Positions 52,020 to 63,800 of a stretch of DNA of 64,000 nt are shown here, one piece after another. The DNA is from an uncultured Veillonellaceae bacterium (GTDB lineage Bacteria; Bacillota; Negativicutes; Selenomonadales; Selenomonadaceae): assembly GCA_902785705.1 (NCBI GenBank), contig CACZZN010000005.1:1-64000 (forward strand). The letters run 5' to 3'. A model generated the notes under the pieces. That model worked only from the letters and a program-made list of their open reading frames with translations, made no database searches and was not told where the DNA came from. The position numbers and the translations under genes were made by a program. Position 1 is the first letter of the stretch; every line of letters starts with the position of its first letter.

Positions 52020-52637
52020 TTACAATGATTGCAAAGGTACTTCCGCTCCCCTGTCCTCGATCCGAATGACTTCCTTTTCCGTGACGATCACATCCATCCA
52101 TGCATCATATTCATCCGTCGGCACGTCATCCACCATCTGGAAGGAATATGCGACTGCGATGCGTTTCGCCTGCGGCGCCTTCGTCCGCAGAAAACGGTCA
52201 TAATAGCCGCCCCCCAGTCCCAAACGTGCTCCTTTGCAGGAAAATGCCGCGCCCGACACGATCACGCAATCGATTTCCGACGCAAGGAACAGCTTCCGAT
52301 GCGCCGCCTCCACCGTGAGGATATCGAATGCATCCGGCACCAAAGTGTCCACAGACGGCAAGCGCACAGCCTCCATCGCGCCCCTGCCGGTGACCAGAGG
52401 CAGAAGCACAATGCGTCCTTCCGCCAGCAGCTCTTCCATCAGTCCGCCGATCTGCACTTCCATTTCCATCGGCGCATAGAGCATGACGGATAAAGCTCCC
52501 CGATAAGCAGGCTCTTTGCGCAGTCGCTCCATGATCTTTGCACTGCACTTCATCCGATCTTCTTTGGAAAATGCCAGGCGTTGGATTTCCACCTGCTGGC
52601 GAAGCAATCTTTTTTCATCGAGAGTTTTCTCCGCCAT
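52020..52637 (-). CDS. 5-formyltetrahydrofolate cyclo-ligase
   Basis: A 205-residue enzyme that converts 5-formyl-THF to 5,10-methenyl-THF with ATP. The start KRLLRQQVEIQRLAF is family-like, and the ATP/substrate loop GARLGLGGGYYDRFL near residue 150 is diagnostic. It lies four bases after yajC, an unusual but harmless partner for secretion genes. Confidence 0.93.
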   Translation of the reverse strand: MAEKTLDEKRLLRQQVEIQRLAFSKEDRMKCSAKIMERLRKEPAYRGALSVMLYAPMEMEVQIGGLMEELLAEGRIVLLPLVTGRGAMEAVRLPSVDTLVPDAFDILTVEAAHRKLFLASEIDCVIVSGAAFSCKGARLGLGGGYYDRFLRTKAPQAKRIAVAYSFQMVDDVPTDEYDAWMDVIVTEKEVIRIEDRGAEVPLQSL

Positions 52638-52641
52638 GGTC

Positions 52642-52941
52642 TCAATCCTCCTGTTCCACGGTCTCCTCCGACTCCACCTTCGTATTGATGGCTGAACGGG
52701 CCAGTTCGATCTCCACGTTGTTCGCCACCTTCAATTTGATGGTCTTCTCCTCCAGTCCCGTAACGGTCCCGTAGATTCCCCCGATGGTGACTACGCGGTC
52801 CCCCTTCTTCAATGCATCCAGCATTGCTTTATGCTTCTTCTGCGCATTTTTCTGCGGACGATAGAGCAGAAAATAAAACACCGCGACCATGATCAGGATC
52901 GGGCCCCAGCTTGCCAATCCTGCCGCCATATCCGGACTCAT
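52642..52941 (-). CDS. yajC: preprotein translocase subunit YajC
   Basis: A 99-residue protein with one N-terminal membrane helix (WGPILIMVAVFYFLLYRPQ) followed by the conserved KKHKAMLDALKKGDRVVTIG and a small beta domain. It associates with SecDF. AAGGGGG precedes the ATG by six bases and a strong promoter lies upstream, so yajC heads this operon, separate from tgt. Confidence 0.97.
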   Translation of the reverse strand: MSPDMAAGLASWGPILIMVAVFYFLLYRPQKNAQKKHKAMLDALKKGDRVVTIGGIYGTVTGLEEKTIKLKVANNVEIELARSAINTKVESEETVEQED

Positions 52942-53003
52942 AAAAAGCCCCCTTCCTATTGATTCTTCCGTTCTTCATACACCAAAACAACATTCAGCTA
53001 AAT

Positions 53004-53032
53004 ATTATACACCGAATGCAAACATGTAGCAA
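53004..53032 (-). promoter_or_regulatory. promoter of the yajC-secDF operon
   Basis: TTGCTA and TATAAT separated by 17 bases on the minus strand, 62 bases before the yajC ATG. Confidence 0.75.
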
Positions 53033-53061
53033 GATTGCATACCAATCTTTTTCACTCATGA

Positions 53062-53922
53062 ATGGAACATACGGTAGCGGAGCAGGCCGCACAGATCGGA
53101 CAAAACGCAAAAAACGGCAGGATCTCTCCTGCCGTGCTGTCTTCCAATCACTTCATCAGTTTTTATGACTTTCTCCGCGCGGAAAAACCGTTCTCCGAAT
53201 CTCCCGCGCGCCCCGATGGGACTGTCATCGCAAGGAATCTCTGGCTTGCCCGTGGCATGACCCTCGGCGTATACTTCCGCCGAACCGGCAGCCGTATTTT
53301 ACTGACATTTCTTTACGACAAAAGCCGATTCAAGCCCTATGGAATCGAACTCATCGCGCAAAAATATCTTCGAATCCTCCAAAAGATGCTGTTCGAATGG
53401 AAACAGCCGCTCTCATCCTTTTCTCAGGGCGCCCTTCCCGACACAGACCGTTCGAACACAAAACCACCCGTTTCAGCGAAAAGCACATGGGAGAGATTGC
53501 ACAGCTTTGTTTCCGGATTGGATTTCTTCCGTGAAATTCCTTCCGAAACACTTTATCGTGACATTACCGCGCCCAGAAATGTCGCCTGCCTCATGGGGGA
53601 CATGGTTCCCTGAAAGGACATCGAAGAAAACTTCATCTTCCTTGTCCGTGGCAATGCCGTACGCAACATCGACCCCGGAGACGGCTCCTTCAACTATCTG
53701 GATTTCTGCAGTCCGAATGCCTGGCTGAACGAATCCGTCCTGCTGACCAGAAGGAAGACTAAACTTTCCATTGAAATCATGAGCGAGGATGCGACGCTCC
53801 TGTACATCCCGGTTCAGGAGATGAACCGGCTCATGAATGACGAGCCTCTTGTCATGCGTCGCATGCTGGTTCACGCCGTTGCCGCCATGGAAAAGTATCA
53901 GAAGTTATGGGTAATGATGTAG
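53062..53922 (+). pseudogene. broken gene: condensation-like end plus cyclic-nucleotide-binding domain, in-frame TGA
   Basis: One frame of 286 codons is interrupted by a single TGA at 53611-53613. The first part (about 60-130) recalls the tail of a peptide-synthetase condensation domain, a weak call. The second part fits a cyclic-nucleotide-binding fold: SETLYRDI, GDMVP, then after the TGA KDIEENFIFLVRGNAV, LNESVLLTRRKTKLS and DATLLYIPVQEMNRLM. The TGA falls inside this domain. There is no ribosome-binding site, the codons before about 53135 are part of a terminator hairpin, and a stop precedes the ATG, so the 5' end is missing. It is read as a gene fragment inserted after tgt; a genuine stop or sequencing error are alternatives. 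Confidence 0.65.
53115..53134 (-). terminator. minus-strand intrinsic terminator, probably once that of tgt
   Basis: CGGCAGGA-GAGA-TCCTGCCG followed by TTTTTTG on the minus strand. It is ideal for ending a leftward transcript, but the nearest leftward gene, tgt, stops 820 bases earlier, with the plus-strand pseudogene between. Confidence 0.85.
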
Positions 53923-53953
53923 AACAGAGTCAACCATTTGAGATGATTCCCGC

Positions 53954-56139
<2,186 letters not shown>

Positions 56140-56151
56140 GACTATCGCACC

Positions 56152-57327
56152 TCAATATAACTTTTTCAAGGTCACGCCCTTGTAAAAATGACTCAGTATC
56201 TTGTCATAGCCCCAGCTTCCGGCCAGCGTCTTTGCCCCATATTGGGACATGCCGACGCCGTGCCCGAAACCATAGCCGATGAAGTGGATCTGGTTTCCCT
56301 GCAGCTGCACATCGAACAAGGTGCTCTTGAGCGCAAGCATGGAGCGCAATTCGTTTCCTTCGATGGTCTTTGAGCCCTTCGTCCCAATGACCCGCATAAT
56401 TTTCACACGCCCCGATGCACTGCGGTCAGACGCGCCTTTTCCAATCGTGAGCTTGGAGAGTTTCACATTTTTCACCGTTCCGACAGGATACCCTGCCTTC
56501 GCGAGCTGTTTGGAAAAATTTTCCAGTGAAAAACTCTGCTTCCAGGGGAAGGTCTTGGTCGCGCTTTCTTTCACGGGCTGCAGGTAAGGCGCATGGTTAC
56601 CCCATACCGCTTGGCTGCTCTCCGTCATACCGCCGGAATCCGTATGGAAATTGGCGTTGATGAGCTCCTTGCCATACATGAGCACCATCCCGCTGGTCGC
56701 CCGTATCGCCGCATCCGCGCTTTCAGATTCCGAGGCCGTGCCGTCATAAAGCTGACAATGGGTGGAAGCGCAAAGGTCATAGCCCTCGCTTTCATGCCGT
56801 TTCCGATGCTTGAGAGCAAACGTGCGCGCAGCAACCGCCTGAGCCTTCAATGCTTCCGCAGGCCACTCCGGCGGCATCTCCCGCGGCACAACGCCCCGCA
56901 GATAGTCCTCCGTATTCACCAGATTGATGATCGTCATCCCGCCGTTCCGCAGAAGAATCTGGATGCCCCCGTAGTAGGTCTTGCCATTGACGGTCACCTG
57001 CATCGTGTTCAGGGAGGCTTTCTGCTGCGGACGCAGGCTCAGTTTTGCCGCGTCTGTCCGCTTTCCGTCCACCATGAGCTTTCCGCTTTGCACGGCAATC
57101 TTCATCGTTTTCCCGGGAGAAAAGAACACCTTGCGTTTTTCCGTATCCGATTCCTGCAGCACGGCGGGCACATTGACCTGCAGTTCTGCACCGGACTGTC
57201 CGAAAAACAGCCCCACCCGCAGTTCAGGCTGCCACCCCGCCGCCAATCCTGTCGAAGGAAGCCCTGCAAGGCAAAGGGAAAACAGGACGCCGAGCATCCC
57301 CAAAAGCGTGAAAAACCTGTGGTTCAT
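56152..57327 (-). CDS. spoIID: SpoIID/LytB-domain protein
   Basis: A 391-residue secreted protein with a signal peptide (GMLGVLFSLCLAGLPSTGLA). The SpoIID part has YLRGVVPREMPPEWPAEALK, AQAVAARTFALKHR, the CASTHCQLYDG cysteines, and near the end FIGYGFGHGVGMSQYGAKTLA. SpoIID is a lytic transglycosylase acting on denuded glycan in sporulating cells; in non-sporulating members it may work in cell division or be a retained ancestral gene. It lies between queH and queA in the same run. Confidence 0.92.
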   Translation of the reverse strand: MNHRFFTLLGMLGVLFSLCLAGLPSTGLAAGWQPELRVGLFFGQSGAELQVNVPAVLQESDTEKRKVFFSPGKTMKIAVQSGKLMVDGKRTDAAKLSLRPQQKASLNTMQVTVNGKTYYGGIQILLRNGGMTIINLVNTEDYLRGVVPREMPPEWPAEALKAQAVAARTFALKHRKRHESEGYDLCASTHCQLYDGTASESESADAAIRATSGMVLMYGKELINANFHTDSGGMTESSQAVWGNHAPYLQPVKESATKTFPWKQSFSLENFSKQLAKAGYPVGTVKNVKLSKLTIGKGASDRSASGRVKIMRVIGTKGSKTIEGNELRSMLALKSTLFDVQLQGNQIHFIGYGFGHGVGMSQYGAKTLAGSWGYDKILSHFYKGVTLKKLY

Positions 57328-57387
57328 AGCTAAATACTCCTCTCAGCCATTCCGCGAAACCATCTTTCGTCGCACTGCGCCATCTTC

Positions 57388-58017
57388 TCATGCACCGATG
57401 ACTTCTGCTTGCTTTGCTTCCTCGGCTGCCAAGACTGCCCGCTTCCTTGCCTTTGCCGCCTTTTTCCTCGCCTTGCGGATCTCCCTGCTGTAGCGTTCCT
57501 CCTCGCTGAAGATGCAGCCACAATAAGGCTGGCGGTAAAGTTCCAGTTCCTTGCTGATATCGATGCCTTCCTGCCAACCGGGACGGAAATCCTCGTAGTA
57601 GAATCTCACGTCATACTTTTTCGCAAAGAACCCCGAGGTTTCCTTCATAAGCTCATGCTGCTGGTAGATGCTGTAGAAAAGCGTTGAAGTGAAGGCCTCG
57701 AAACCATGCTCCGCCGCAAAGCGCGCCGTTTCCTCCAACCGCCAGGTATAGCACATCCTGCACCGCCCATTCTCCACAGACTCCGCAGGCAATGCCTTCC
57801 GCAGGAAATCCCGGAGCATATAGTGCTCTTCCGTATATATCTCCATCTGCACCTTCTCCGCAAATTCCTTTGCTGCCTTCAGCCGCCGTTCCCATTCCTG
57901 ATACGGATGGATATTGGGGTTGAAGAAATACCCCACAGGCTCGATGCCTTCCTCCCGCAGCTTCTTCACAGGATAGCAGGAACACGGCCCGCAGCACATA
58001 TGCAACAACAGTTTCAT
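57388..58017 (-). CDS. queH: epoxyqueuosine reductase QueH
   Basis: A 209-residue iron-sulfur protein of the DUF208 family that reduces epoxyqueuosine to queuosine, replacing QueG. Cysteine ligands are visible as HMCCGPCS at the N terminus, ENGRCRMCYTWRL near 90, and RQPYCGCIFSEEE near 175. The C terminus is lysine/alanine-rich. ATG 58017 or 58023 can serve as start; GGGGA fits 58017. With queA and tgt nearby it gives the last three steps from preQ1. Confidence 0.95.
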   Translation of the reverse strand: MKLLLHMCCGPCSCYPVKKLREEGIEPVGYFFNPNIHPYQEWERRLKAAKEFAEKVQMEIYTEEHYMLRDFLRKALPAESVENGRCRMCYTWRLEETARFAAEHGFEAFTSTLFYSIYQQHELMKETSGFFAKKYDVRFYYEDFRPGWQEGIDISKELELYRQPYCGCIFSEEERYSREIRKARKKAAKARKRAVLAAEEAKQAEVIGA

Positions 58018-58060
58018 TCCCATTCATCCCCTATCCAAGGCCTGCACTCACACAAAAATA

Positions 58061-58089
58061 CTCCCCATCAGGAACTCGCTGACAGGGAG
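58061..58089 (-). terminator. intrinsic terminator of the SprA-like gene
   Basis: An 11-pair stem with two G-U pairs (minus strand CTCCCTGTCAG with CTGATGGGGAG, seven-base loop) followed by TATTTTTG, 12 bases after the stop. It separates this gene from queH. Confidence 0.75.
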
Positions 58090-58100
58090 CTTGTCGCGCG

Positions 58101-58610
58101 TTATTGGTCGATATCCACATTGGCGCCGCGATATTTATTTACCCCATCCGACTCCATTTTGTCCTTCTGATAGGGATTGTCCTCGTTGTAATACTTGATC
58201 TGGGTATTCGTCACGCCGCCTGAGATATAGGTTCTGCCGCATTCCGGGCAGATCGCGGTCTTGAGGCGCACCGTCGCGCGCTCGACCTCGCCGTTGTTCA
58301 ACTCGGCCTTCTGATAGGCATTTGACACATGCTCCTGCTCGTGTCCCATGACCACCATGGCTGCATTATCGGGATCGATATGCCCCGCCGCCTTGAAGGA
58401 AACCATCTCGTCCGAGCCATCCTGGTACTTCCGGTTCTTGCAGGTCTGGCATTCCTCCGGAGAAGACTTTCCGTTCGGCTTCTTCTGTTCCTCCGTTTCG
58501 CCCGGCTCCTGCCCCATGCCATAGGGAACGGATGCGCCGGGATAGGAAACTGCGTTGTGATAGCCATATCCATAGCCGCCTGCGCCCTGTGCAAAATTCA
58601 CCGTTGACAT
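58101..58610 (-). CDS. SprA-related putative zinc metalloprotein (HEQEH)
   Basis: The 169-residue protein has a Gly/Tyr-rich N terminus, then ECQTCKNRKYQDGSDE with a CxxC, then MGHEQEHVSNAY, a HExxH zinc-protease motif, and later CPECGRTYISGG with a second CxxC. The arrangement fits the SprA-related family of small bacterial proteins of unknown role. No signal peptide is seen. The ATG at 58610 has AAGGAGG-like sequence (AGGGTGAGCG) upstream. It has its own terminator and follows ruvB. Confidence 0.68.
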   Translation of the reverse strand: MSTVNFAQGAGGYGYGYHNAVSYPGASVPYGMGQEPGETEEQKKPNGKSSPEECQTCKNRKYQDGSDEMVSFKAAGHIDPDNAAMVVMGHEQEHVSNAYQKAELNNGEVERATVRLKTAICPECGRTYISGGVTNTQIKYYNEDNPYQKDKMESDGVNKYRGANVDIDQ

Positions 58611-58719
58611 ACGCTCACCCTCCTTGTGAACTCCGCATATCTCTCATTCCATTCTACAACGGATGGAGGGGAGTTGCAAGAAAAAGATGGGCGATCTCCC
58701 CGACTTATAGCAGGCTTTC

Positions 58720-59724
58720 CTAATAATCTTTCGGATAAGGAACACCCATATGGGCATAGCCCGCCTTGGTCACGACGCGGCCCCTTGGGGTGCGGTTCAG
58801 GAAGCCGAGCTGTATCAGATACGGCTCATAGACATCCTCGATGGTGTCCGTCGTCTCGCTGATGGCTGCCGCAAGAGTGTCCAATCCCACCGGGCCGCCC
58901 GCAAATTTCCGGATCATCGTATCCAGCATACGACGATCCGTATGGTCAAGACCCGCCTTGTCCACCTCAAGCTGAAGCAGTGCCTTGTCCGCCAATGCAT
59001 CCGTGATGACGCCCGTGCCTTCGATCTGGGCGAAATCCCGCACCCGCTTCAAAAGGCGGTTCGCGATACGCGGCGTGCCGCGGGAGCGTCTTGCAATCTC
59101 CAAGGCACCCTGTTCCTCAATGGGAATCTCCAAGATTTCCGCCGCACGCTTGATGATATGTACCAAGGCCTCCGGCGTATAATACTCCAGACGCGATATC
59201 ACTCCAAAGCGGTCACGCAGGGGCGGCGCAAGGGCACCTGCCTTTGTCGTGGCGCCGATCAGCGTGAACGGCGCAATATCCAGACGGATGGAGCGCGCGC
59301 TCGGTCCCTTTCCGATGATGATGTCCAGCGCATAGTCTTCCATCGCGGAGTAAAGCACTTCCTCCACGCTGCGGGAGAGACGATGGATCTCGTCGATAAA
59401 AAGCACATCCTTCTCCTGCAGATTCGTCAAAAGTGCCGCCAAATCCCCGGAACGCTCGATGGCAGGCCCGGAAGTCTGCCGGAAATTCACGCCCAATTCA
59501 TTCGCAATGATTCCCGCAAGCGTCGTTTTCCCAAGTCCCGGAGGACCATAGAGCAGCACATGATCCAAAGCTTCCCCGCGGGAAAGAGCAGCCCGCACAA
59601 AAATCGAGAGATTCTCCTTGACCTTGTCCTGCCCGATATATTCCAAAAGCTTTCTGGGGCGCAGACTGTACTGCCAGTCATCCCCCCGCTGCTCATCCAT
59701 CGCAACGATGCGTCCCTCATCCAA
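58720..59724 (-). CDS. ruvB: Holliday junction branch-migration ATPase RuvB
   Basis: A 334-residue AAA+ motor: [20 protein letters not shown] near the start, Walker [11 protein letters not shown], Walker [16 protein letters not shown], sensor GATTKAGAL and a C-terminal winged helix ([17 protein letters not shown]). It drives branch migration with RuvA. The start is taken as TTG 59724 (MDEGRIV as in homologues); ATG 59700 is an alternative. It follows ruvA by 35 bases. Confidence 0.98.
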   Translation of the reverse strand: MDEGRIVAMDEQRGDDWQYSLRPRKLLEYIGQDKVKENLSIFVRAALSRGEALDHVLLYGPPGLGKTTLAGIIANELGVNFRQTSGPAIERSGDLAALLTNLQEKDVLFIDEIHRLSRSVEEVLYSAMEDYALDIIIGKGPSARSIRLDIAPFTLIGATTKAGALAPPLRDRFGVISRLEYYTPEALVHIIKRAAEILEIPIEEQGALEIARRSRGTPRIANRLLKRVRDFAQIEGTGVITDALADKALLQLEVDKAGLDHTDRRMLDTMIRKFAGGPVGLDTLAAAISETTDTIEDVYEPYLIQLGFLNRTPRGRVVTKAGYAHMGVPYPKDY

Positions 59725-59759
59725 CTCATCAAAATGATCCAGGGTCCTTCCCTCCTGTT

Positions 59760-60362
59760 TTAAAATTTATTGAGTTCCTTCAAAGCAAATTTGATGACTG
59801 CTTCCACCGAATCGCACGTTGCAGCCTTCTTCAGCACCGGCGCAATCTCCGCCTGCGTGTATCCCAGCGCCGCAAGCGCCGCACCGGCTTCGGACATCAT
59901 ATCATCCCCCACCTGTTCCACGACATCGAATTCTGTCTCCGAAGCCTTCGCCATGCCATCCGGCACGGCAACCTTGTCCTTCAGTTCCAGAATGATGCGC
60001 TCTGCGGATTTCTTCCCGATGCCCGGCAGTTTCGTCAGCACCGCGCTCTTTTTCTGCCGGATGGCAAGCGCAAGCTGCTCCACCGTGATGGCGGACAGGA
60101 TTCCCAAAGCAACCTTTGGCCCGATTCCGCTCACCGAAAGCAACAGCTGAAAGGTATCATACTCCTCCGAAGTCTGGAAACCATACAGAAGAATCGCATC
60201 CTCCCGCACCGCCGTATGGATGAACAGCTCCGCAGCCTCTCCCATGCGCAGCCTGCTCCGCGTCATGCCGCCGACAAACACCCGATACCCCACACCGTGC
60301 ACATCCAGCAGGCAATAGTCCGTATCAAGCTTTAGTACCTTCCCATGCAAATATCCGATCAT
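59760..60362 (-). CDS. ruvA: Holliday junction DNA-binding protein RuvA
   Basis: A 200-residue protein with the standard start MIGYLHGKV, the helix-hairpin-helix parts [16 protein letters not shown] and [17 protein letters not shown], and the C-terminal RuvB-binding domain ([20 protein letters not shown]). AAGG lies six bases before the ATG. ruvC, which often precedes ruvA in this class, is not present upstream; a MITE-like repeat lies there instead. Confidence 0.98.
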   Translation of the reverse strand: MIGYLHGKVLKLDTDYCLLDVHGVGYRVFVGGMTRSRLRMGEAAELFIHTAVREDAILLYGFQTSEEYDTFQLLLSVSGIGPKVALGILSAITVEQLALAIRQKKSAVLTKLPGIGKKSAERIILELKDKVAVPDGMAKASETEFDVVEQVGDDMMSEAGAALAALGYTQAEIAPVLKKAATCDSVEAVIKFALKELNKF

Positions 60363-60389
60363 ACACGTCCTTCTTCACTTTCTGTCATC

Positions 60390-60554
60390 TTAGGAACTGT
60401 TCACAAATAACTTTTACATTTCGCTTGTCCAAATCCGCCAATACTGCGTCAGGAAAAACTCGACGTAGCTCTGCTACGACTTCATTTTCCCTTCCTTGTC
60501 TTGGCGAATTTGTCCTGCGCGACTCTGTAAAATTTATTTCTTCACAGTTCCTTA
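60390..60554. repeat. MITE-like inverted-repeat element of about 165 bp
   Basis: The ends TTAGGAACTGTTCAC..AAATAACTTTTACA and its near reverse complement TGTAAAATTTATTT..CACAGTTCCTTAA are about 28 bp long. A second inner pair (CAAATCCGCCAA with TTGGCGAATTTG) and a perfect central stem CGTAGC-TCT-GCTACG make the whole a long foldback. It has no coding capacity. It lies 28 bases upstream of ruvA, in the likely promoter region. Similar right ends occur at 36.8 and 49.8 kb. Confidence 0.75.
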
Positions 60555-60679
60555 AATGCCATGCAATATTCTACCATATTCCGATTCAGTCATCTGCCCT
60601 TTTCAACATCATTCTCTGCCTTAACCCTTCTACATTCTACCATAACCCTTCCCATTCCTGCTTAAAAAAATAAAAAAAT

Positions 60680-60705
60680 CGGCGCTGGGCCGAAGCCCTG
60701 CGCCG
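60680..60705 (-). terminator. intrinsic terminator of addA
   Basis: A stem of ten pairs with one mismatch closed by a TTCG tetraloop (minus strand GGGC-TTCG-GCCC at its tip), followed by TTTTTTTATTTTTTT. It is a very strong terminator for the leftward addA transcript. Confidence 0.92.
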
Positions 60706-60717
60706 TTCTTCCGTAAA

Positions 60718-60766
60718 GCGTGAAATGCCGCCGGCTCGCACATGGCGGCTTCCTCATAGCTCACGC
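60718..60766 (-). other. two-tier hairpin in the 3' untranslated region of addA
   Basis: GCGTGA pairs with TCACGC and, inside, GCCGCC pairs with GGCGGC, leaving an 11-base loop. It lies between the addA stop and the terminator. It has no T-run of its own and may stabilise the mRNA end. Confidence 0.5.
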
Positions 60767-60815
60767 CTTCCGGCATGAGACAAAGATTATTCCTCTCGCT
60801 GCCCTTGGCAAAGTG

Positions 60816-63800
60816 TCACATTGCCACAATCGTCCCATCATGCAAAAGGTACAGGTATTTCTCGTCGATGGCTGCCCCCAGAATTTGCTCTACCGCCTCG
60901 CTGTAGAGGGTAATTTGAAGCTGATAGCGGTTCTTTGCTCTCTCCGGATGGGTATCTCTGTCCGTTTTGTAATCGACCAGGATCAGTCTGTCATCCGCGT
61001 CACGGAACAATAGATCAATGATGCCCTGGCTGAAGATTTTCTGCCCCTCTTCCTGCACTTCCGGGTAAAAACGCTTTGCATCCAGCATACGGCTGAAGGG
61101 AAGCTCCCGATAAACCTGCTTGGCATGGCGAAGGCGCATCCCCAGCGGTGAGCGGAAAAAGGCGGATATATCCTTCGCCCGCACGGCTTGGACTTCCTCC
61201 GGCCGAAAGATTTCCCGGCGCACCATATCATCCAGCTGGGCTGCAATGCCCTCCGCGGAAAGATCCCCCTCCGGCCGAATATGCTGCATGACACTGTGCA
61301 TCAGTGTACCGTATTCCGTTCCCGTCAATCTTTTTCCCCCCGCTTGCTCCCGCAGGAAATCCGGACGGCGGAATGCGGCGGGATCACGTTTCAGGAGGGG
61401 AACCGCATCTTGTGTTTCCCCTGCAAAGCGCCGCTTGAGCTCTGTGACAGAGAGCTTCGCCGGAACATCGGAAAGCCCCCGCATGTCATAGCTCCAGTCT
61501 AAGACTGCCTCCACGGCTGCCCGATACTCCGTCTCCGGCATGGGCTTCTGCTCTTCGGCCAGCCGGAGCAAAACATCCTCTGTTTCCGCTTTCCCTGCCC
61601 TGTCCCGTATCTCGCTGCCCTTCAGGATATGCACATCCCAACGGGAATCGTCCGTATAGTCCAGAAGCTCCGCCTGCACGCGCGGCGTGTCGGAAAGCTC
61701 CCTGAGCGGCGCTCCGTCCCCATGATGGGCGACTGCCATTGCGACCCAGTCGAGGAAGCAGTCTGCCCCCAAAGCCGCATGGTTCGGAATACAGCGCGTG
61801 GTTTGTTCCGTGTAGCGGCACCAGCCCTCAGCCTTCTTGCGAAGCTGCGAAAGCGTTCCCGCGCTTCCCACCAGGATCAAACGCTCCCGTGCGCGCGTGA
61901 GCGCCACATAGAGGATGCGCATTTCCTCTGCCTTATTTTCCTGCCGGATGACATGCGCCAGCGCATGCCGCGCAAAGGTCGGATACTCCAAAGGCTCTTC
62001 CTGCTCCACGCGATAGGGGCCAAGTCCCAGTTCCCTGTGCATAAGCACCATGGGAACCGTGGCATCCCGAAGATTGAACTTCTTCCCGAGAGAGGCGACG
62101 AACACCACAGGGAATTCCAGCCCTTTGCTCTTGTGGATGCTCATGATGCGCACCACGTCCTCGCTTTCGCCCAAGGTGCGCGCCACGGCAAGATCCGTGT
62201 CCATGTCCTGCATGCGTTCCACAAAGCGCAGGAAACGGAACAGTCCGCGAAAACTCGTTTCCTCATAGGCTGCCGCACGATCCACCAGCATGCGGAGATT
62301 TGCCTGCTTCAAAAGTCCTCCGGGCAGTCCCCCCACATAATCATAATAGCCCGTATCCCGATAAAGCTGCCAAATCAGTTCCGGCACGCTGAGTTCCCGT
62401 GAAAGCACGCGCCAGCCGGACAAGCGCTCCGCAAAGCGCGCCGCATGTCCCGAAAGCTCCTGCGGCAGGCCGCTTTCTTTGTTGCCCGCCCGATGGAGTG
62501 CTGTATAGAGATCTTCCTCCATCGCTGCCTGCCGAAGCTCCGCCAGCTCTTTCGGCGTGAAACCACCAATGGGGGAAAGCATGACTGCTGCCAGCGGGAT
62601 GTCCTGCCGCGCATTGTCCAGAAGCGTCAGCAAGGCCAGCATCACACGGATCTCCTGCTCCTGAAAATAGCCCGCGTCCACAGAAGCATAGGCGGGGATA
62701 TCATTCCTGCGCAATACCTCCAGCATCTCGTTGGCCGTACCTTTGACCGAGCGCATGAGTACCACGGCATCTCTCCATCGGAACGGACGATACGCACCTG
62801 CCGAACTGTCAAACACCAAAGTATTTCCTGCCTTTATCTCCTTTAAGCGCTCCGCGATGAGCTGCGCCTCCCGCGCCGCTCCCCTAAGCTCGGCCTCGTC
62901 GGTCCCCTCCGCGGATTCGTCTGTCTCCTCCGACGCATCCTCCTCATCATCTGCAATGATGTCAAGCTCTACCGGGCTCTGCAGGGTATGACCGCCGGAC
63001 TGCGGATAGCTTGCGCCCGCGTAGAGCATTTCGTCTTTCCCGTAGCCAATTTCCATGGCCCCTTCCACCATGACCTGCGCAAAGATGAAATTGATGGCGG
63101 AAAGCACCTCCGGGCGGCTGCGGAAGTTCTTGGAAAGATCGATGCGTTCGTATCCGTCGCCTGCCCCGCGATAGCCATGATATTTTCCCAGAAACAACGT
63201 GGGATCCGCCAAACGGAACCGATAGATGCTCTGCTTCACATCCCCCACCGCAAAGAGATTGCGTTTTTCCGGACGCGTCACGAGCTGCAGAATGGCCTCC
63301 TGCACGCCATTCGTATCCTGATACTCATCCACCATAACGGACTTGTATTTCTGCTGCAGCTCCTCCGCTGTCGGCGACGGGAGCAGCTTCCCCGCCTCGT
63401 CCCGCTGCCCGCCCGCGGACAGGATTTCCAGCGCGAAATGCTCCATATCGCTGAAGTCCACAAGGGATTTCTCATGCTTCGCCGCCGCGTAGGCCTGCAA
63501 AAACTCCACGGTGATCTGTACCAGCGCACGAACGGAAGGTTCCGCCGCGCGCAGATCCTCCAAAAGCTCCTGTTCCGTCTGCCGGAAATATTTCGTGCGC
63601 AGCGACTGCACAAGCTTCTTGTAGCTGTCACGCAGATGTTTGACCGGAAGCTTGACTGCATCCTCCGTCCCTTTCGGAGCTGTCTTGAGGCGTCCAAAAT
63701 CGTGCAAGGTGAATGCATGGTACAGTTCCTGCCAGCTGTTTCCCTGCAGGGCGCTGCGGATGGACTGCAGCAGCGCCTCATCCTCCTGCAGATTTTCCAG

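Noticed and set aside
60425..60673. Open frame of 82 codons through the MITE-like element
   Set aside because: It lies across inverted repeats, has no ribosome-binding site and no family likeness.
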